DNA of 38,749 nt from Candidatus Methanoflorens crillii (GTDB lineage: Archaea > Halobacteriota > Bog-38 > Methanoflorentales > Methanoflorentaceae). Every line of letters starts with the position of its first letter. Within the stretch, counting starts at the first letter, position 1. The stretch spans positions 11,560-50,308 of the forward strand of contig PMMR01000038.1 in assembly GCA_003162175.1 (NCBI GenBank). The letters run 5' to 3'. The position numbers were made by a program, and so were the translations under genes. Below are positions 8,018 through 15,939 of the stretch, piece after piece. The notes beneath the pieces are model-generated. The model worked only from the letters and a program-made list of their open reading frames with translations, was not told the origin of the DNA and ran no database searches.

Positions 8018-8931
8018 TTATTGCAACCGTTTTGGCTGCGTTAATTGTCTCGGGAGCCTTCGCAGGCATTTACCTCTCAAACCCTACAACTTCCAGCACT
8101 ACAAGTTCTAGTGGAGTGATACACGTAGTTGCCGCCGAAAATTTCTGGGGCAGTCTGATAACTCAGCTTGGCGGAACACGGGTTAGTGTGACAAGCATCG
8201 TTTCAGACCCCAATGCTGACCCTCACGAATACGAAAGCAATACCGCTAACGCCATAGCAATAGCAAATGCCCAGTTTGTAATTATTAACGGAGCCGGATA
8301 TGACACTTGGGCTCAACAGCTTATAGCCGCCAGCAGTACCCCACATCAAGTGGTCTTAAACGTGCAGGAACTCATTAATCAGACGGGTGATGCCAATCCT
8401 CACTTCTGGTACAGTCCTACTTATGTGAATGAAACAGTGAAGGCTATGTATCAGGATCTTGTTTCCATAGATCCCTCTCATGCTTCATACTATACACAGC
8501 AGTATGATGCGTTGAAAGCATCGCTAGCGGTATACAACGGGCGTATCGCTGAGATAAAGCAACAGTTTGGAGGCGTGAAAGTAGCATCAACAGAGGGCAT
8601 CTTCGGGTATCTGGCGAACGCCACTGGTCTTGACCTTGTTTCTCCTCCCGCATTCATGGAAGCTGTCTCAGAAGGAAACGATCCCCCAGCGCAGAGCATC
8701 GTGCAGTTCGATCAGCTTATTACGAATGGAACTGTTAAAGTGCTGGTCTACAATGCGCAAACGGTGACGCCACTCACTCAGAGCACTAAAGCATTGGCCT
8801 CTCAATATAACATTCCGATCGTTCCAGAGACGGAGACTATCCAACCGCCGGATGCCTCGTTCCAAGTCTGGATGAATGCGCAGTTAATCATTCTTCAGAA
8901 TGCACTTAACCAACAAGCCCTTGGGAAATAA
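7996..8931 (+). CDS. znuA: metal ABC transporter substrate-binding protein (ZnuA/TroA family)
   Basis: The 311-residue protein has a membrane-spanning N-terminus (residues 5-27) and then a Thr/Ser-rich linker, as in archaeal secreted and membrane-tethered binding proteins. The mature domain begins VVAAENFWGSLITQLGG. Cluster A-1 metal ligands are visible: His in DPHEYE, His in NPHFW, and Glu/Asp in the C-terminal lobe (VPETETIQPP). It lacks the His-rich loop of canonical ZnuA, so zinc versus manganese cannot be settled. It is encoded with its ATPase (4-bp spacing) and permease. The start lies within the cbiM remnant. Confidence 0.9.
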   Translation: MRKTGYVIIATVLAALIVSGAFAGIYLSNPTTSSTTSSSGVIHVVAAENFWGSLITQLGGTRVSVTSIVSDPNADPHEYESNTANAIAIANAQFVIINGAGYDTWAQQLIAASSTPHQVVLNVQELINQTGDANPHFWYSPTYVNETVKAMYQDLVSIDPSHASYYTQQYDALKASLAVYNGRIAEIKQQFGGVKVASTEGIFGYLANATGLDLVSPPAFMEAVSEGNDPPAQSIVQFDQLITNGTVKVLVYNAQTVTPLTQSTKALASQYNIPIVPETETIQPPDASFQVWMNAQLIILQNALNQQALGK

Positions 8932-8934
8932 CGA

Positions 8935-9732
8935 ATGAGTGCACAGCACGAGATCATCACGTCCAAGAATCTAGTGGCGGGCTACCCAGACAACATAGTT
9001 TGGCGAGACGCCACTTTCTCAATCGATCGCGGCGAGTTTGTAGCGGTTATCGGCCCTAACGGAGCGGGCAAGACAACTCTGTTTCGTTTGCTCCTTGGTT
9101 TGCAGCAACCTGTCAGCGGCGCGATCAAGATATTCGATGCAGCGCCCAAACGTGGCAATCCACAGATTAGTTACGTGCCTCAGCGTCACATATTCGACGA
9201 TGACACAAATGTTGAATCCCTTGAACTTGTGCGACTGGGATTCTCCGGCAAAAAATGGGGTCTGGGCCTGTTTTCCCACGAGGACCGCAAAGCTGCTCTT
9301 GATGTGCTGCAAGACGTTGGAGCTACAGACTTGGCTCATCGCTCGCTCGGCATATTGTCGGGCGGAGAACTGCAGAGGATATTTCTGGCAGAGGCGCTGG
9401 TAAGCAAACCCACTCTCCTTTTGCTCGATGAACCCTTGTCAAATCTTGACATGAGACGCGAAAGAGAATTGCTTCATCTTATAGATGGCGTAGTTCGATC
9501 GCGCAACGTGACTGCACTTTTGATAGCCCATAACATCAACCCTCTTTTGCCGTATCTCGATAAAGTGATTTACATCGCTAACGGTAAGGTGGCGACCGGG
9601 ACGCCGAAAGAGGTCCTGACATCAGCAAGTCTCTCGGCTTTGTTCGGGGTTCAAGTTGAGGTTCTTCGGGACTCTAGGGGCAACATTGCAGTTGTAGGCA
9701 TAGAAGATTACCACCGGTGTCAACCAGAATGA
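8935..9732 (+). CDS. znuC: metal ABC transporter ATP-binding protein
   Basis: The 265-residue ATPase has Walker A GPNGAGKTT at about residues 40-48, a Q-loop segment ISYVPQRHIF, the ABC signature LSGGELQR beginning near residue 141, Walker B LLLLDEPLSNLD and a switch His in LIAHNINPL. This is the family pattern of zinc/manganese uptake ATPases. The stop overlaps the permease start (ATGA), indicating one polycistronic message with the binding protein and permease. Confidence 0.93.
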   Translation: MSAQHEIITSKNLVAGYPDNIVWRDATFSIDRGEFVAVIGPNGAGKTTLFRLLLGLQQPVSGAIKIFDAAPKRGNPQISYVPQRHIFDDDTNVESLELVRLGFSGKKWGLGLFSHEDRKAALDVLQDVGATDLAHRSLGILSGGELQRIFLAEALVSKPTLLLLDEPLSNLDMRRERELLHLIDGVVRSRNVTALLIAHNINPLLPYLDKVIYIANGKVATGTPKEVLTSASLSALFGVQVEVLRDSRGNIAVVGIEDYHRCQPE

Positions 9733-10595
9733 CTTTCAGCATTAATCCATGGATCGATCTGCAACAGATGCTTCAGTACCAGTTCATGCAGCACGCCTTC
9801 GAGGCAGGAACGATAGTCGCAATCCTCGCGGGCATTGTTGGCTACTTCGTTGTGTTGCGCCGTTCTTCATTCGCAGCGCACGCGCTCTCCCACATCGGTT
9901 TCTCTGGGGCAGCGGCGGCCGTACTAATCGGGGTCAGCCCAATTTACGGTCTTCTCCTTTTCACAAGCGTGGGCGGACTTGGGATAGCCGCGCTTGGCCG
10001 ACGCGCCGCTAATCGCGACGCCGAAATCGGAATAGTTCTCGCATTCATGCTTGGCCTAGGTGTGTTGTTCCTCAGCCTCTACACCGGCTATGCAACTGAA
10101 GCGTACTCCATCTTGTTTGGAGAAATACTGGGCGTCAGTTTCAGCAATGTGCTTTTAACCTTCGTTGCCGGTGTGATAGTTCTGGTTCTGATCTCGCTTG
10201 TATACCGACCTCTCTTGTTTGCATCGCTGGATGAAGATGTGGCGGAAGCAAAGGGAATGCCCGTAGTCTTGCTCGGCATAGTATTCATGCTGCTAGTCGC
10301 GGTCGCAACGTCGTTTGCGGTTCAGGTAGTTGGTGTCCTCCTCATTTTCTCATTGATGGTCACGCCAGCTGCGACGGCTCAGCTATTGGCAAAACGACCG
10401 GGGCGAGTCATAATTATTTCTGTAGTCATTGCTCTGATAGCAACGTGGTTGGGGCTCTTTATTGCTTTTTTTGAGCCGTACCCAGTGAGCTTCTTTATAA
10501 CAACCATCGTCTTCGTCTTTTACTTGTTTGTTAGGTTCATCACTCCAAGAATCAGAAACTTCCTGTCTGGTTTCGGGGAAAGCACGATTAGTTAA
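9729..10595 (+). CDS. znuB: metal ABC transporter permease (ZnuB family)
   Basis: About 288 residues with seven to eight hydrophobic segments and the ABC-3 permease hallmarks: FVVLRRSSFAAHALSHIGFSG near the N-terminus, the coupling region LDEDVAEAKGMP, and LIFSLMVTPAATAQLL. I chose the ATG at 9729 because it overlaps the ATPase stop by 4 bp; a GTG at 9717 is in frame but less likely. It completes a three-gene metal-uptake operon. Confidence 0.93.
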   Translation: MTFSINPWIDLQQMLQYQFMQHAFEAGTIVAILAGIVGYFVVLRRSSFAAHALSHIGFSGAAAAVLIGVSPIYGLLLFTSVGGLGIAALGRRAANRDAEIGIVLAFMLGLGVLFLSLYTGYATEAYSILFGEILGVSFSNVLLTFVAGVIVLVLISLVYRPLLFASLDEDVAEAKGMPVVLLGIVFMLLVAVATSFAVQVVGVLLIFSLMVTPAATAQLLAKRPGRVIIISVVIALIATWLGLFIAFFEPYPVSFFITTIVFVFYLFVRFITPRIRNFLSGFGESTIS

Positions 10596-10631
10596 CGTGG
10601 TTGGGGCTCAACATTTTGACATTCGACTGAT

Positions 10632-11500
10632 CTATTCGTCGGATGCCCCTGTGGCCTCGAAGATGGCAAGTAATGTGTCGAGGGCATCGCTCCGTATCAC
10701 GAAGTTGTCCACAGTTCTGTATCGAGTGGTCATAAGCGTCGTTCGTATGCCCTCAAATGCTCGGGTTATGTAGTTCTCCCGAAAGAAAGCAATATCGAGA
10801 TCGCGTGTCCCGCTGCCGGCGACGACGAGTATCGTTTTATCACCGTAACAGTAACTTATGCCTCTCAGCAGTACGTACCCAGAAGAGGTTGGTAGGTGCA
10901 GCACATTGCCAAAGTGCTCTTGGTACTAGTCCTGAAGAAGGATAAGGTACCTTTCCAACGCAGCAGCGCCGCTTCTTCATCCGATTCAGCAAGAATCACG
11001 AAATCTGCGGGAAACCGATCTTCCGCCAATCGATTTGAATCGTATACCGCGTGAGAACTGCCCGCGTCCTAAGACGTTTGATATGGTAAGCAGCGGCGTT
11101 GCCGTCGCTGAGGCCGAGGCGCGCGTCAGCTTGTATTTGTAGTAGCTTTTGCCATCCGTGCTCTGTCGTGGGCTCAAAAAAGCTAACGCACGAGATCGAC
11201 GATCGCGCATTTGCCCCAGGACCACGCATGCAACGTGCTTTAAATAAGTGCAGCACCACTCACACTGATGCTCGCAAAGCGGATTGTTCTGTGTCTTGAC
11301 GTCAAATACGGAACGGCAACAGGGCACTCGTCGTGAAGGCACGACTTATGTGCCTTCAGTGATTGCTGTTTCCAAAAGATGTAGTACAGCCCACAGCAGT
11401 GCGGATTTATGAAAGTATTAGCCAAAATCATGCATTGGTCGACTCGAAACCAGTCAAAGAGCACGATCTGATCAAGATACTCTCGCGCGTGCTCGAGGGC
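10632..11500 (-). pseudogene. frameshifted Lrp/AsnC-like transcriptional regulator
   Basis: Reading right to left, protein-like sequence is spread over all three minus frames. About 11500-11300 holds an unassigned part with Cys/His pairs (FDWFRVDQCM, HDECPVAVPY). About 11310-11200 continues in another frame (NPLCEHQCEWCCTYLK). About 11190-11000 gives an HTH-like segment (KLLQIQADARLGLS, AAAYHIKRLRTRAVLTRYT). About 11000-10870 continues as ADFVILAESDEEAALLRW in a further frame. 10904-10632 reads like an Lrp RAM domain (YVLLRG, ILVVAGSG, TTLMTTRYRTVDNFV). At least three frame changes are needed, so it is read as a decayed regulator. The Lrp assignment is moderate, and the N-terminal third is unassigned. 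Confidence 0.5.
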
Positions 11501-11554
11501 GCCTAATTGTGAGGATAAAGCTTAATCGCCATAACGGCAAACGGAGGGTTTTAC

Positions 11555-11797
11555 GTGGAGTGGAAAGAACTGTGGGGCGTTGAGATTGAGAGTTCAAAAA
11601 GCGTCGCCCTGAGGGTCAGCGTCTCCCAAAGGGAGGACACTGCGACCAAGGTACTCAGCATTCGCAAATGGATCCGGCGCGGCACTGAAAGTTATCCGAC
11701 AAAAGGTGGTTTCGCGATACAGGTCACGCCTGACGCACTCGATCAGCTGACAAGAGCTTTAGAAGCCGCCAAAGACTACGTGAGCGAAAGCGAGTGA
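11555..11797 (+). CDS. PC4-like (transcriptional coactivator p15) domain protein
   Basis: The 80-residue protein has the PC4/Sub1 fold pattern: a short N-terminal segment, strands ALRVSVSQR and KVLSIRKWIRRG, then ESYPTKGGFAIQVTPDALDQL, where the P-T-x-x-G turn and final helix are the conserved feature. PC4-like proteins bind single-stranded DNA and affect transcription or repair. The start is GTG at 11555, supported by a GGAGG ribosome-binding site at about 11542-11547. It is the first of three plus-strand genes for probable nucleic-acid-associated proteins. Similarity is by pattern only; a profile search would confirm it. Confidence 0.65.
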   Translation: MEWKELWGVEIESSKSVALRVSVSQREDTATKVLSIRKWIRRGTESYPTKGGFAIQVTPDALDQLTRALEAAKDYVSESE

Positions 11798-11910
11798 TTA
11801 CCGACATCATCAACTTTCTGTCGTAGGGCGGAGTTCAAAGCGCTGGCTGTCGCTTAAGACGATTTTTGACACCGTAATGCTTCTATACTCATAAGGCGTA
11901 TTACATGTGA

Positions 11911-12336
11911 ATGTCGGACGCGGAGCTCGAAAAATTCATCCGAGAGAAAATTCGGCAGCTGGGGGTGGACGGATTATATGATAATCCGAAAGTGACGCTC
12001 GTAGCTGAGCTCATTTATGGGACCCTTGAACGAGCTCTGGAAGCAGCCCTGAATTACGACGTCGTTGACGACATTATCGCGCTGTACCGAAATCGGTCCG
12101 ATATGACGGCAATCAGTGCCGAAGCAGAACACCCGGACGTATACAACAAAGCAGTAAAAGATTATGGTTCGTGGCGCGGAGCTTTAAAGGCTGCAAAATC
12201 AAAGTGCGAACAAATGCGCGCAATCGAAAAGGACGAATGGACGTTTCCCAACTACAAAACGCCAGAGTCGTCCGAAGAACTGACCGCGAGCGCTGACGCA
12301 GACAATCCAACCAATTCGAGCAAAGACTCACTTTAG
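11911..12336 (+). CDS. protein with a homing-endonuclease-associated (HNH) repeat-like segment
   Basis: The 141-residue protein is helical and acidic at the N-terminus. It has a repeat-like module around residues 65-92 ending VKDYGSWRGALKAAKSK, which follows the pattern (Y/F)-G-S-W-x-x-A-L-x-A-A of the homing-endonuclease-associated repeat (HNH_repeat type). No nuclease catalytic motif is present. The C-terminal 35 residues are low-complexity and acidic (Ser, Glu, Asp). It is probably a DNA-binding accessory protein; function is unknown. A TATA-like CTATACTCATA lies about 20-28 bp upstream. Confidence 0.55.
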   Translation: MSDAELEKFIREKIRQLGVDGLYDNPKVTLVAELIYGTLERALEAALNYDVVDDIIALYRNRSDMTAISAEAEHPDVYNKAVKDYGSWRGALKAAKSKCEQMRAIEKDEWTFPNYKTPESSEELTASADADNPTNSSKDSL

Positions 12337-12451
12337 GTACCCTTTTTCTTGCTTGAGATGTGCGACAATACGACTGCGAGGGCGGCGGTTTTGAATATCG
12401 CGTCTTAGGCTGTTAGGAAGGCCTGTAAGCGTGTCCCGCGCGTAGTTTAGG

Positions 12452-12468
12452 TAAATATTTATATTTTA
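12452..12468 (+). promoter_or_regulatory. TATA-like promoter element
   Basis: TAAATATTTATATTTTA lies 45-60 bp before the start codon of the following gene and is by far the most A/T-rich stretch between the two genes. Confidence 0.5.
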
Positions 12469-12512
12469 CTCCCGTACATATTAAGATAAGAGACGAATCG
12501 CTGGTGATAGAG

Positions 12513-13286
12513 ATGGGTGAATATGACTTCGATCGCCTGACGCGTTACAGAAGAGTTGACGTGCTTTCAAAGGCACTAGATGATGAAAATGAGCACCAGC
12601 GATTTAGAGCCGTTGACGCACTCGAAGCGGTCGCGCTCGCTTCTGGCAACGCAGATTCCGCGGCCCGCGACATCTTGACTCAAGCGGCAACGCAGAGCGC
12701 GCACGAGGACGTCAAACTGCACGCGAGGATCGTGCTGAGAACTCTTGAAACCTCTCAAGAAGACCGAATCGGGAAGACCGAAGAACAGACAAAAAACGGC
12801 CCGAAGCACCAGGATCTAAAAAGAAACTCGGTGCACAAGCCGCTGCGGGAACCCCATCCAGAGAGTGGGCTTCTGTGCGAACTTGATGAAGATTGCACGA
12901 CCTTGATTGTCCGCGGAAGCACTCTAAGCGCACGTAACAGGCCAAGCGCTACAAAAGAGGGGTCTTGGGACAAAGAGGAAAGGGTATGGCGATTTCCGAT
13001 CAATCGAGCATCGATTGAGAGTCTGAAGAACGGAGGCGTTGTGTTGCACCCGACTGTGCACTGCTTGTGCACGTCTTCGCAAAATACGTGGGCCGTGGCA
13101 ACTCGCAACAAGAAGTGGGTCAAGGTGCTAGGGGATACGCATGAGATCGAGGACGCGCTAAAGCAAGTGCCGGGGTCTCAATGGGATAGCGCGGAACGCG
13201 CCTGGATAATCCCGTTTAAAGCTGATTCTTTAAAACGTCTGATACGGATCGATGGACTCTACGTGAGCCCGTTCATACTCGACTAG
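12513..13286 (+). CDS. HEAT-like / HARP-like tandem repeat protein
   Basis: About 257 residues from the ATG at 12513 (GGTGAT ribosome-binding site just upstream); a GTG at 12504 is the alternative. Residues 1-90 form a HEAT-like helical pair (VDVLSKALDDENEHQRFRAV, EDVKLHARIVLRTLE). A charged linker follows. Two related modules then end in a W-D-x-(E/A)-x-R-x-W-x-(F/I)-P signature: SWDKEERVWRFPINRASIESL and, 90 residues later, QWDSAERAWIIPFKADSLKRL. This is the pattern of the HARP-type module found on SMARCAL1-like helicases, here without any helicase. A nucleic-acid-binding role is inferred. It is the third gene of a plus-strand group after the PC4-like and HNH-repeat genes. Confidence 0.55.
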   Translation: MGEYDFDRLTRYRRVDVLSKALDDENEHQRFRAVDALEAVALASGNADSAARDILTQAATQSAHEDVKLHARIVLRTLETSQEDRIGKTEEQTKNGPKHQDLKRNSVHKPLREPHPESGLLCELDEDCTTLIVRGSTLSARNRPSATKEGSWDKEERVWRFPINRASIESLKNGGVVLHPTVHCLCTSSQNTWAVATRNKKWVKVLGDTHEIEDALKQVPGSQWDSAERAWIIPFKADSLKRLIRIDGLYVSPFILD

Positions 13287-13357
13287 CGCACTTGGTAGGA
13301 ACGTCTGCGCTCAAAACTCGATCGCTCACAAATAGAAGGTAGCCTCTCCAGCGCGGT

Positions 13358-13397
13358 CAAAAAAGAAAAAAAGGAGTAATAGAGAGGGCTATTACTC
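13358..13397 (-). terminator. stem-loop plus T-tract terminator of mtd
   Basis: GAGTAATAG at 13374-13382 pairs perfectly with CTATTACTC at 13389-13397 across a 6-base loop. On the minus strand the hairpin is followed by a T-rich run (13358-13372). The 3' part of the stem includes the TAA stop of mtd, so the hairpin starts inside the coding sequence. Confidence 0.7.
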
Positions 13398-14213
13398 AGG
13401 CTTTGATATCAGCTTAGTCTTGCTAAGTATAGCACCGTCTTTCGAGTGAGGTGCTCTCTTTACGGTGTCGTCAGCCTTTTCCATTTCACGAGCTTCGTCT
13501 ACGAGCTTAGCGGCAGTGCGCATCATGTCGTGAGATGCAGCCGTAAGCGGGACGTACTTTTCCCAATCTTTCGTCATGAAGCAGGCTTTAACGTTCACAT
13601 CAGCAACTTTAGCGGCCATTTCGTACGCCGCTATCGCCTTCGCGCGGGCGTACGGGTTACTGAACTCATTGATCGTCGCTTTTTCCGCCGTCATAACAAT
13701 CTTAGGTAACTCGTATTCTTTGCCTTCTTTGATAGCTGTAATGCATGTGTCGAGCGCAGTTTGGAGTACCCTAAAAGTACCGGTCGCGGCCAGAACTTTC
13801 ATTAGGTCGGCATTGTAAATGGCCATTTCTATAGGGTCAAGCCACTCTCTCCGAGCACCAATCATTGCGTCGGCGTTTATAAGGATGTATCCGAACCCTC
13901 CCTCTTCTTCAAGCTTGTCCTTAAGCTTGCCTGAGTCTGTGATGACAACAACTTTCTTCCCGGCATTTTTCAGCAATGTTCGTGCCTTTGTCGGGCCTGG
14001 CTGAGCCGCATTGGGAGACACCACGACGCACAAGTCTGGCTCAAATTTCAGCAGCGCTTCGACAACCTTCTCGGCATCTTCCTCTTTCATCTTCGTGCCG
14101 CTCGTTACGGTCACCGCTTCGAAGTCCTCGCGGTCCGCACGCTCGTCGAGCAGCAAATCAGTCATCAAACCGCTGACGATATTACCTATTTTCGCGATTC
14201 CTAATTTCACCAT
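13392..14213 (-). CDS. mtd: F420-dependent methylenetetrahydromethanopterin dehydrogenase
   Basis: The 273-residue protein aligns end to end with Mtd: VKLGIAKIGNIVSGLMTDLLLDERADR at the N-terminus (bar length, split here by eye), SPNAAQPGPTKAR, GFGYILINADAMIGARREWLDP in the middle, and the C-terminal YVPLTAASHDMMRTAAKLVDEAREMEK. It reversibly oxidises methylene-H4MPT to methenyl-H4MPT with F420 as electron carrier, in the C1 branch of methanogenesis or its reverse. It lies 148 bp downstream of ftr on the same strand, with its own TATA-like element and a palindrome in the leader. Confidence 0.97.
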   Translation of the reverse strand: MVKLGIAKIGNIVSGLMTDLLLDERADREDFEAVTVTSGTKMKEEDAEKVVEALLKFEPDLCVVVSPNAAQPGPTKARTLLKNAGKKVVVITDSGKLKDKLEEEGGFGYILINADAMIGARREWLDPIEMAIYNADLMKVLAATGTFRVLQTALDTCITAIKEGKEYELPKIVMTAEKATINEFSNPYARAKAIAAYEMAAKVADVNVKACFMTKDWEKYVPLTAASHDMMRTAAKLVDEAREMEKADDTVKRAPHSKDGAILSKTKLISKPE

Positions 14214-14245
14214 TTTCCTTCACCTGTCACCTTAGAACTAATCAG

Positions 14246-14300
14246 TGGTTCCCATGAACCATTATCTTTCGTAAGTTAAGGGAGACTGTATTTATCTCTT
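14246..14300 (-). promoter_or_regulatory. mtd promoter region with leader palindrome
   Basis: On the minus strand a TATA-like AAAGAGATAAATACAG (14286-14300) lies about 75 bp before the mtd start. Between it and the gene is a perfect inverted repeat TGGTTC-CCAT-GAACCA (14246-14261). It could be an operator overlapping the transcript start or a short leader hairpin. Confidence 0.45.
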
Positions 14301-14361
14301 TTGGTTACCGCTAGGACTGAGGCTTTTGCAGGCCGCTATCGACAAACGGAGCCCGCAGCGA

Positions 14362-15270
14362 TTATTTTGGATCAGCGTAATCGCTAAGTATCTCATGTAG
14401 GTTGAACTTGAACGGTCCAAGCTCTCCCCCATAGTTGCCTGCTGAGATCTCTATTATTCCTTGTGCGTGCGCCGCGGCAAGTATCCCCCGCTTCATCGCT
14501 TCTGCGATGACCTCTTCGCTTAGGCCGCATATTACTATCTCGTAAATCGACTTTACGCCGTCTGGGACAAACGAATCTGGTACCTTATCTTTGAGGGTCG
14601 GGGCAAGTCGGTGGTGTGTGGAGGCTTTCATAAAAGTCGAATACGTCGGACAACCCACCTTAGATCCTGATGCAACAATTCCACCCGGAAATGGGGTTAT
14701 CGTTCCATCAACCGATTTAATTGCCCCAATAGCTGCCTGGGCAGCCAGCAGGGCTGAACCTTGTGAGTCGCCGTAGATGAAGAAATTGCCCCCTGCTACA
14801 CCTTTTTGCACGCCATAGGTCTCCTCACAGATGAACTCTCCTTCGAGTATGGGGATTGCCCACACGTCTCGTCCGCCAACCGTGGTCTGATACTCGTACC
14901 CGTCGCCAAAGAAGTGGAGTTTGACGGGCACGGTTTCCTCAGATTCCAGCGCGTTGAAAACAGCAGTTGTTGCTGCGGTGAGAACGCATTCTCCTATCCT
15001 TTCGATAAGGTTGCTCTTTATCTGTTTCTTCGACGGGTGAACAACCATAATTATAACCCCTGGTCTGCCGTCGGGAGTCTCACTTGGCATCACATAGCGA
15101 TCAATTCCCGCTTCGGCGCTGCAGCCGATGACTGAAGTGGCAAATCCGGTTGCAACCGTAGCGGCAGTTTCGGCAAGCGCTGTCGTCGTGCCTGTGATTA
15201 AAACACGTGCGACATAGACAGGGAATGCCTCTGCGTAGGTGTCGTCAATTTTTACGCCGTTTACCTTCAT
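14362..15270 (-). CDS. ftr: formylmethanofuran--tetrahydromethanopterin N-formyltransferase
   Basis: The 302-residue protein shows Ftr hallmarks throughout: FPVYVARVLITGTT near residue 17, GCSAEAGIDRYV, PDGRPGVIIMVVHPSKKQ, GGNFFIYGDSQGSALLAAQAA, and the C-terminal EISAGNYGGELGPFKFNLHE. It transfers the formyl group from formylmethanofuran to H4MPT, one of the first steps of CO2 reduction (or the last of its reverse). Length is typical. It is upstream of mtd on the same strand, so two enzymes of the H4MPT branch are neighbours, although mch is not between them. Confidence 0.97.
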   Translation of the reverse strand: MKVNGVKIDDTYAEAFPVYVARVLITGTTTALAETAATVATGFATSVIGCSAEAGIDRYVMPSETPDGRPGVIIMVVHPSKKQIKSNLIERIGECVLTAATTAVFNALESEETVPVKLHFFGDGYEYQTTVGGRDVWAIPILEGEFICEETYGVQKGVAGGNFFIYGDSQGSALLAAQAAIGAIKSVDGTITPFPGGIVASGSKVGCPTYSTFMKASTHHRLAPTLKDKVPDSFVPDGVKSIYEIVICGLSEEVIAEAMKRGILAAAHAQGIIEISAGNYGGELGPFKFNLHEILSDYADPK

Positions 15271-15313
15271 TTGAAACCTTCCAACTTTCTTTAGCAGTCT
15301 TTAGCGTCGTCCG

Positions 15314-15327
15314 CTATTATATCTTTC
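15314..15327 (-). promoter_or_regulatory. ftr TATA-like element
   Basis: On the minus strand GAAAGATATAATAG lies about 45-55 bp before the ftr start, at a suitable place for an archaeal promoter with a short leader. Confidence 0.45.
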
Positions 15328-15462
15328 TGTTTCACAAAAGGGCCATAAAATCGCTCATTCTGTCGACGCGGCCTCTCAGCAAACGTTACAGAACACCGCG
15401 TTTCAAGACTCAGTTGGGGCGTTATAGGGGTGCACACAGCTGCAAGCAGCTGCCAGACAACA

Positions 15463-15507
15463 TTTATTGCCTACGGCATCAATAAACTGTGCTGCAAAGT
15501 GTTTATT
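15463..15507 (+). repeat. TTTATTG inverted/direct repeat cluster upstream of the phosphoesterase gene
   Basis: TTTATTG (15463-15469) is inverted as CAATAAA (15480-15486) and occurs again directly as TTTATTG at about 15501-15507, close to where a promoter for the gene at 15528 should be. It may be an operator or an unusual TATA arrangement. Confidence 0.35.
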
Positions 15508-15527
15508 GCACATTGTCCTAACGTATA

Positions 15528-15926
15528 ATGATGCGATATCCGCGCAATCGTTTTGTCGTTCAGGAACATTTCTCGTCGCACCATCATTATGACTTCCGCT
15601 TGGAAATGGACGGAACATTGAAGAGCTGGGCCATTCCAAAAGAAGTCCCTCGGGAGAAGAAAGTTAGGCGTCTCGCGGTGCAGGTTGCGGATCACGATGT
15701 GAACTACATAGGGTTCGAGGGAGAAATCGCAGAGGGTGACTATGGCGCCGGGATAGTGCGGATATACGATTCCGGGGATTATTACTTGCTTGAAAAGAAA
15801 GAAGAAAAGATTAAGGTCGTCCTGCTCGGCAAGAAGCTTGAGGGCGTGTACGAGCTCATTCGTTTGAAAGATCAGAAAAACTGGCTCATATTTATGGTAG
15901 GGGATCGCGCGCACGTGATTAGTTGA
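15528..15926 (+). CDS. stand-alone LigD-type 3'-phosphoesterase
   Basis: The 132-residue protein is the phosphoesterase (PE) module of LigD without ligase or polymerase. It has RFVVQEHFSSHHHYDFRLEM near the N-terminus, where the H-H-x-D-x-R-L-E block carries metal ligands. GTLKSWAIPKEVP, AVQVADHDVNYIGFEG and EGDYGAGIVRIYDSGDY follow. The PE family trims 3' ribonucleoside and 3'-phosphate ends at DNA breaks using a metal. Stand-alone archaeal PE proteins are known. An inverted pair of TTTATTG elements lies about 45-65 bp upstream. A small Cys-motif gene follows 13 bp after the stop. Confidence 0.93.
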   Translation: MMRYPRNRFVVQEHFSSHHHYDFRLEMDGTLKSWAIPKEVPREKKVRRLAVQVADHDVNYIGFEGEIAEGDYGAGIVRIYDSGDYYLLEKKEEKIKVVLLGKKLEGVYELIRLKDQKNWLIFMVGDRAHVIS

Positions 15927-15939
15927 TTAGAGGCAACAT

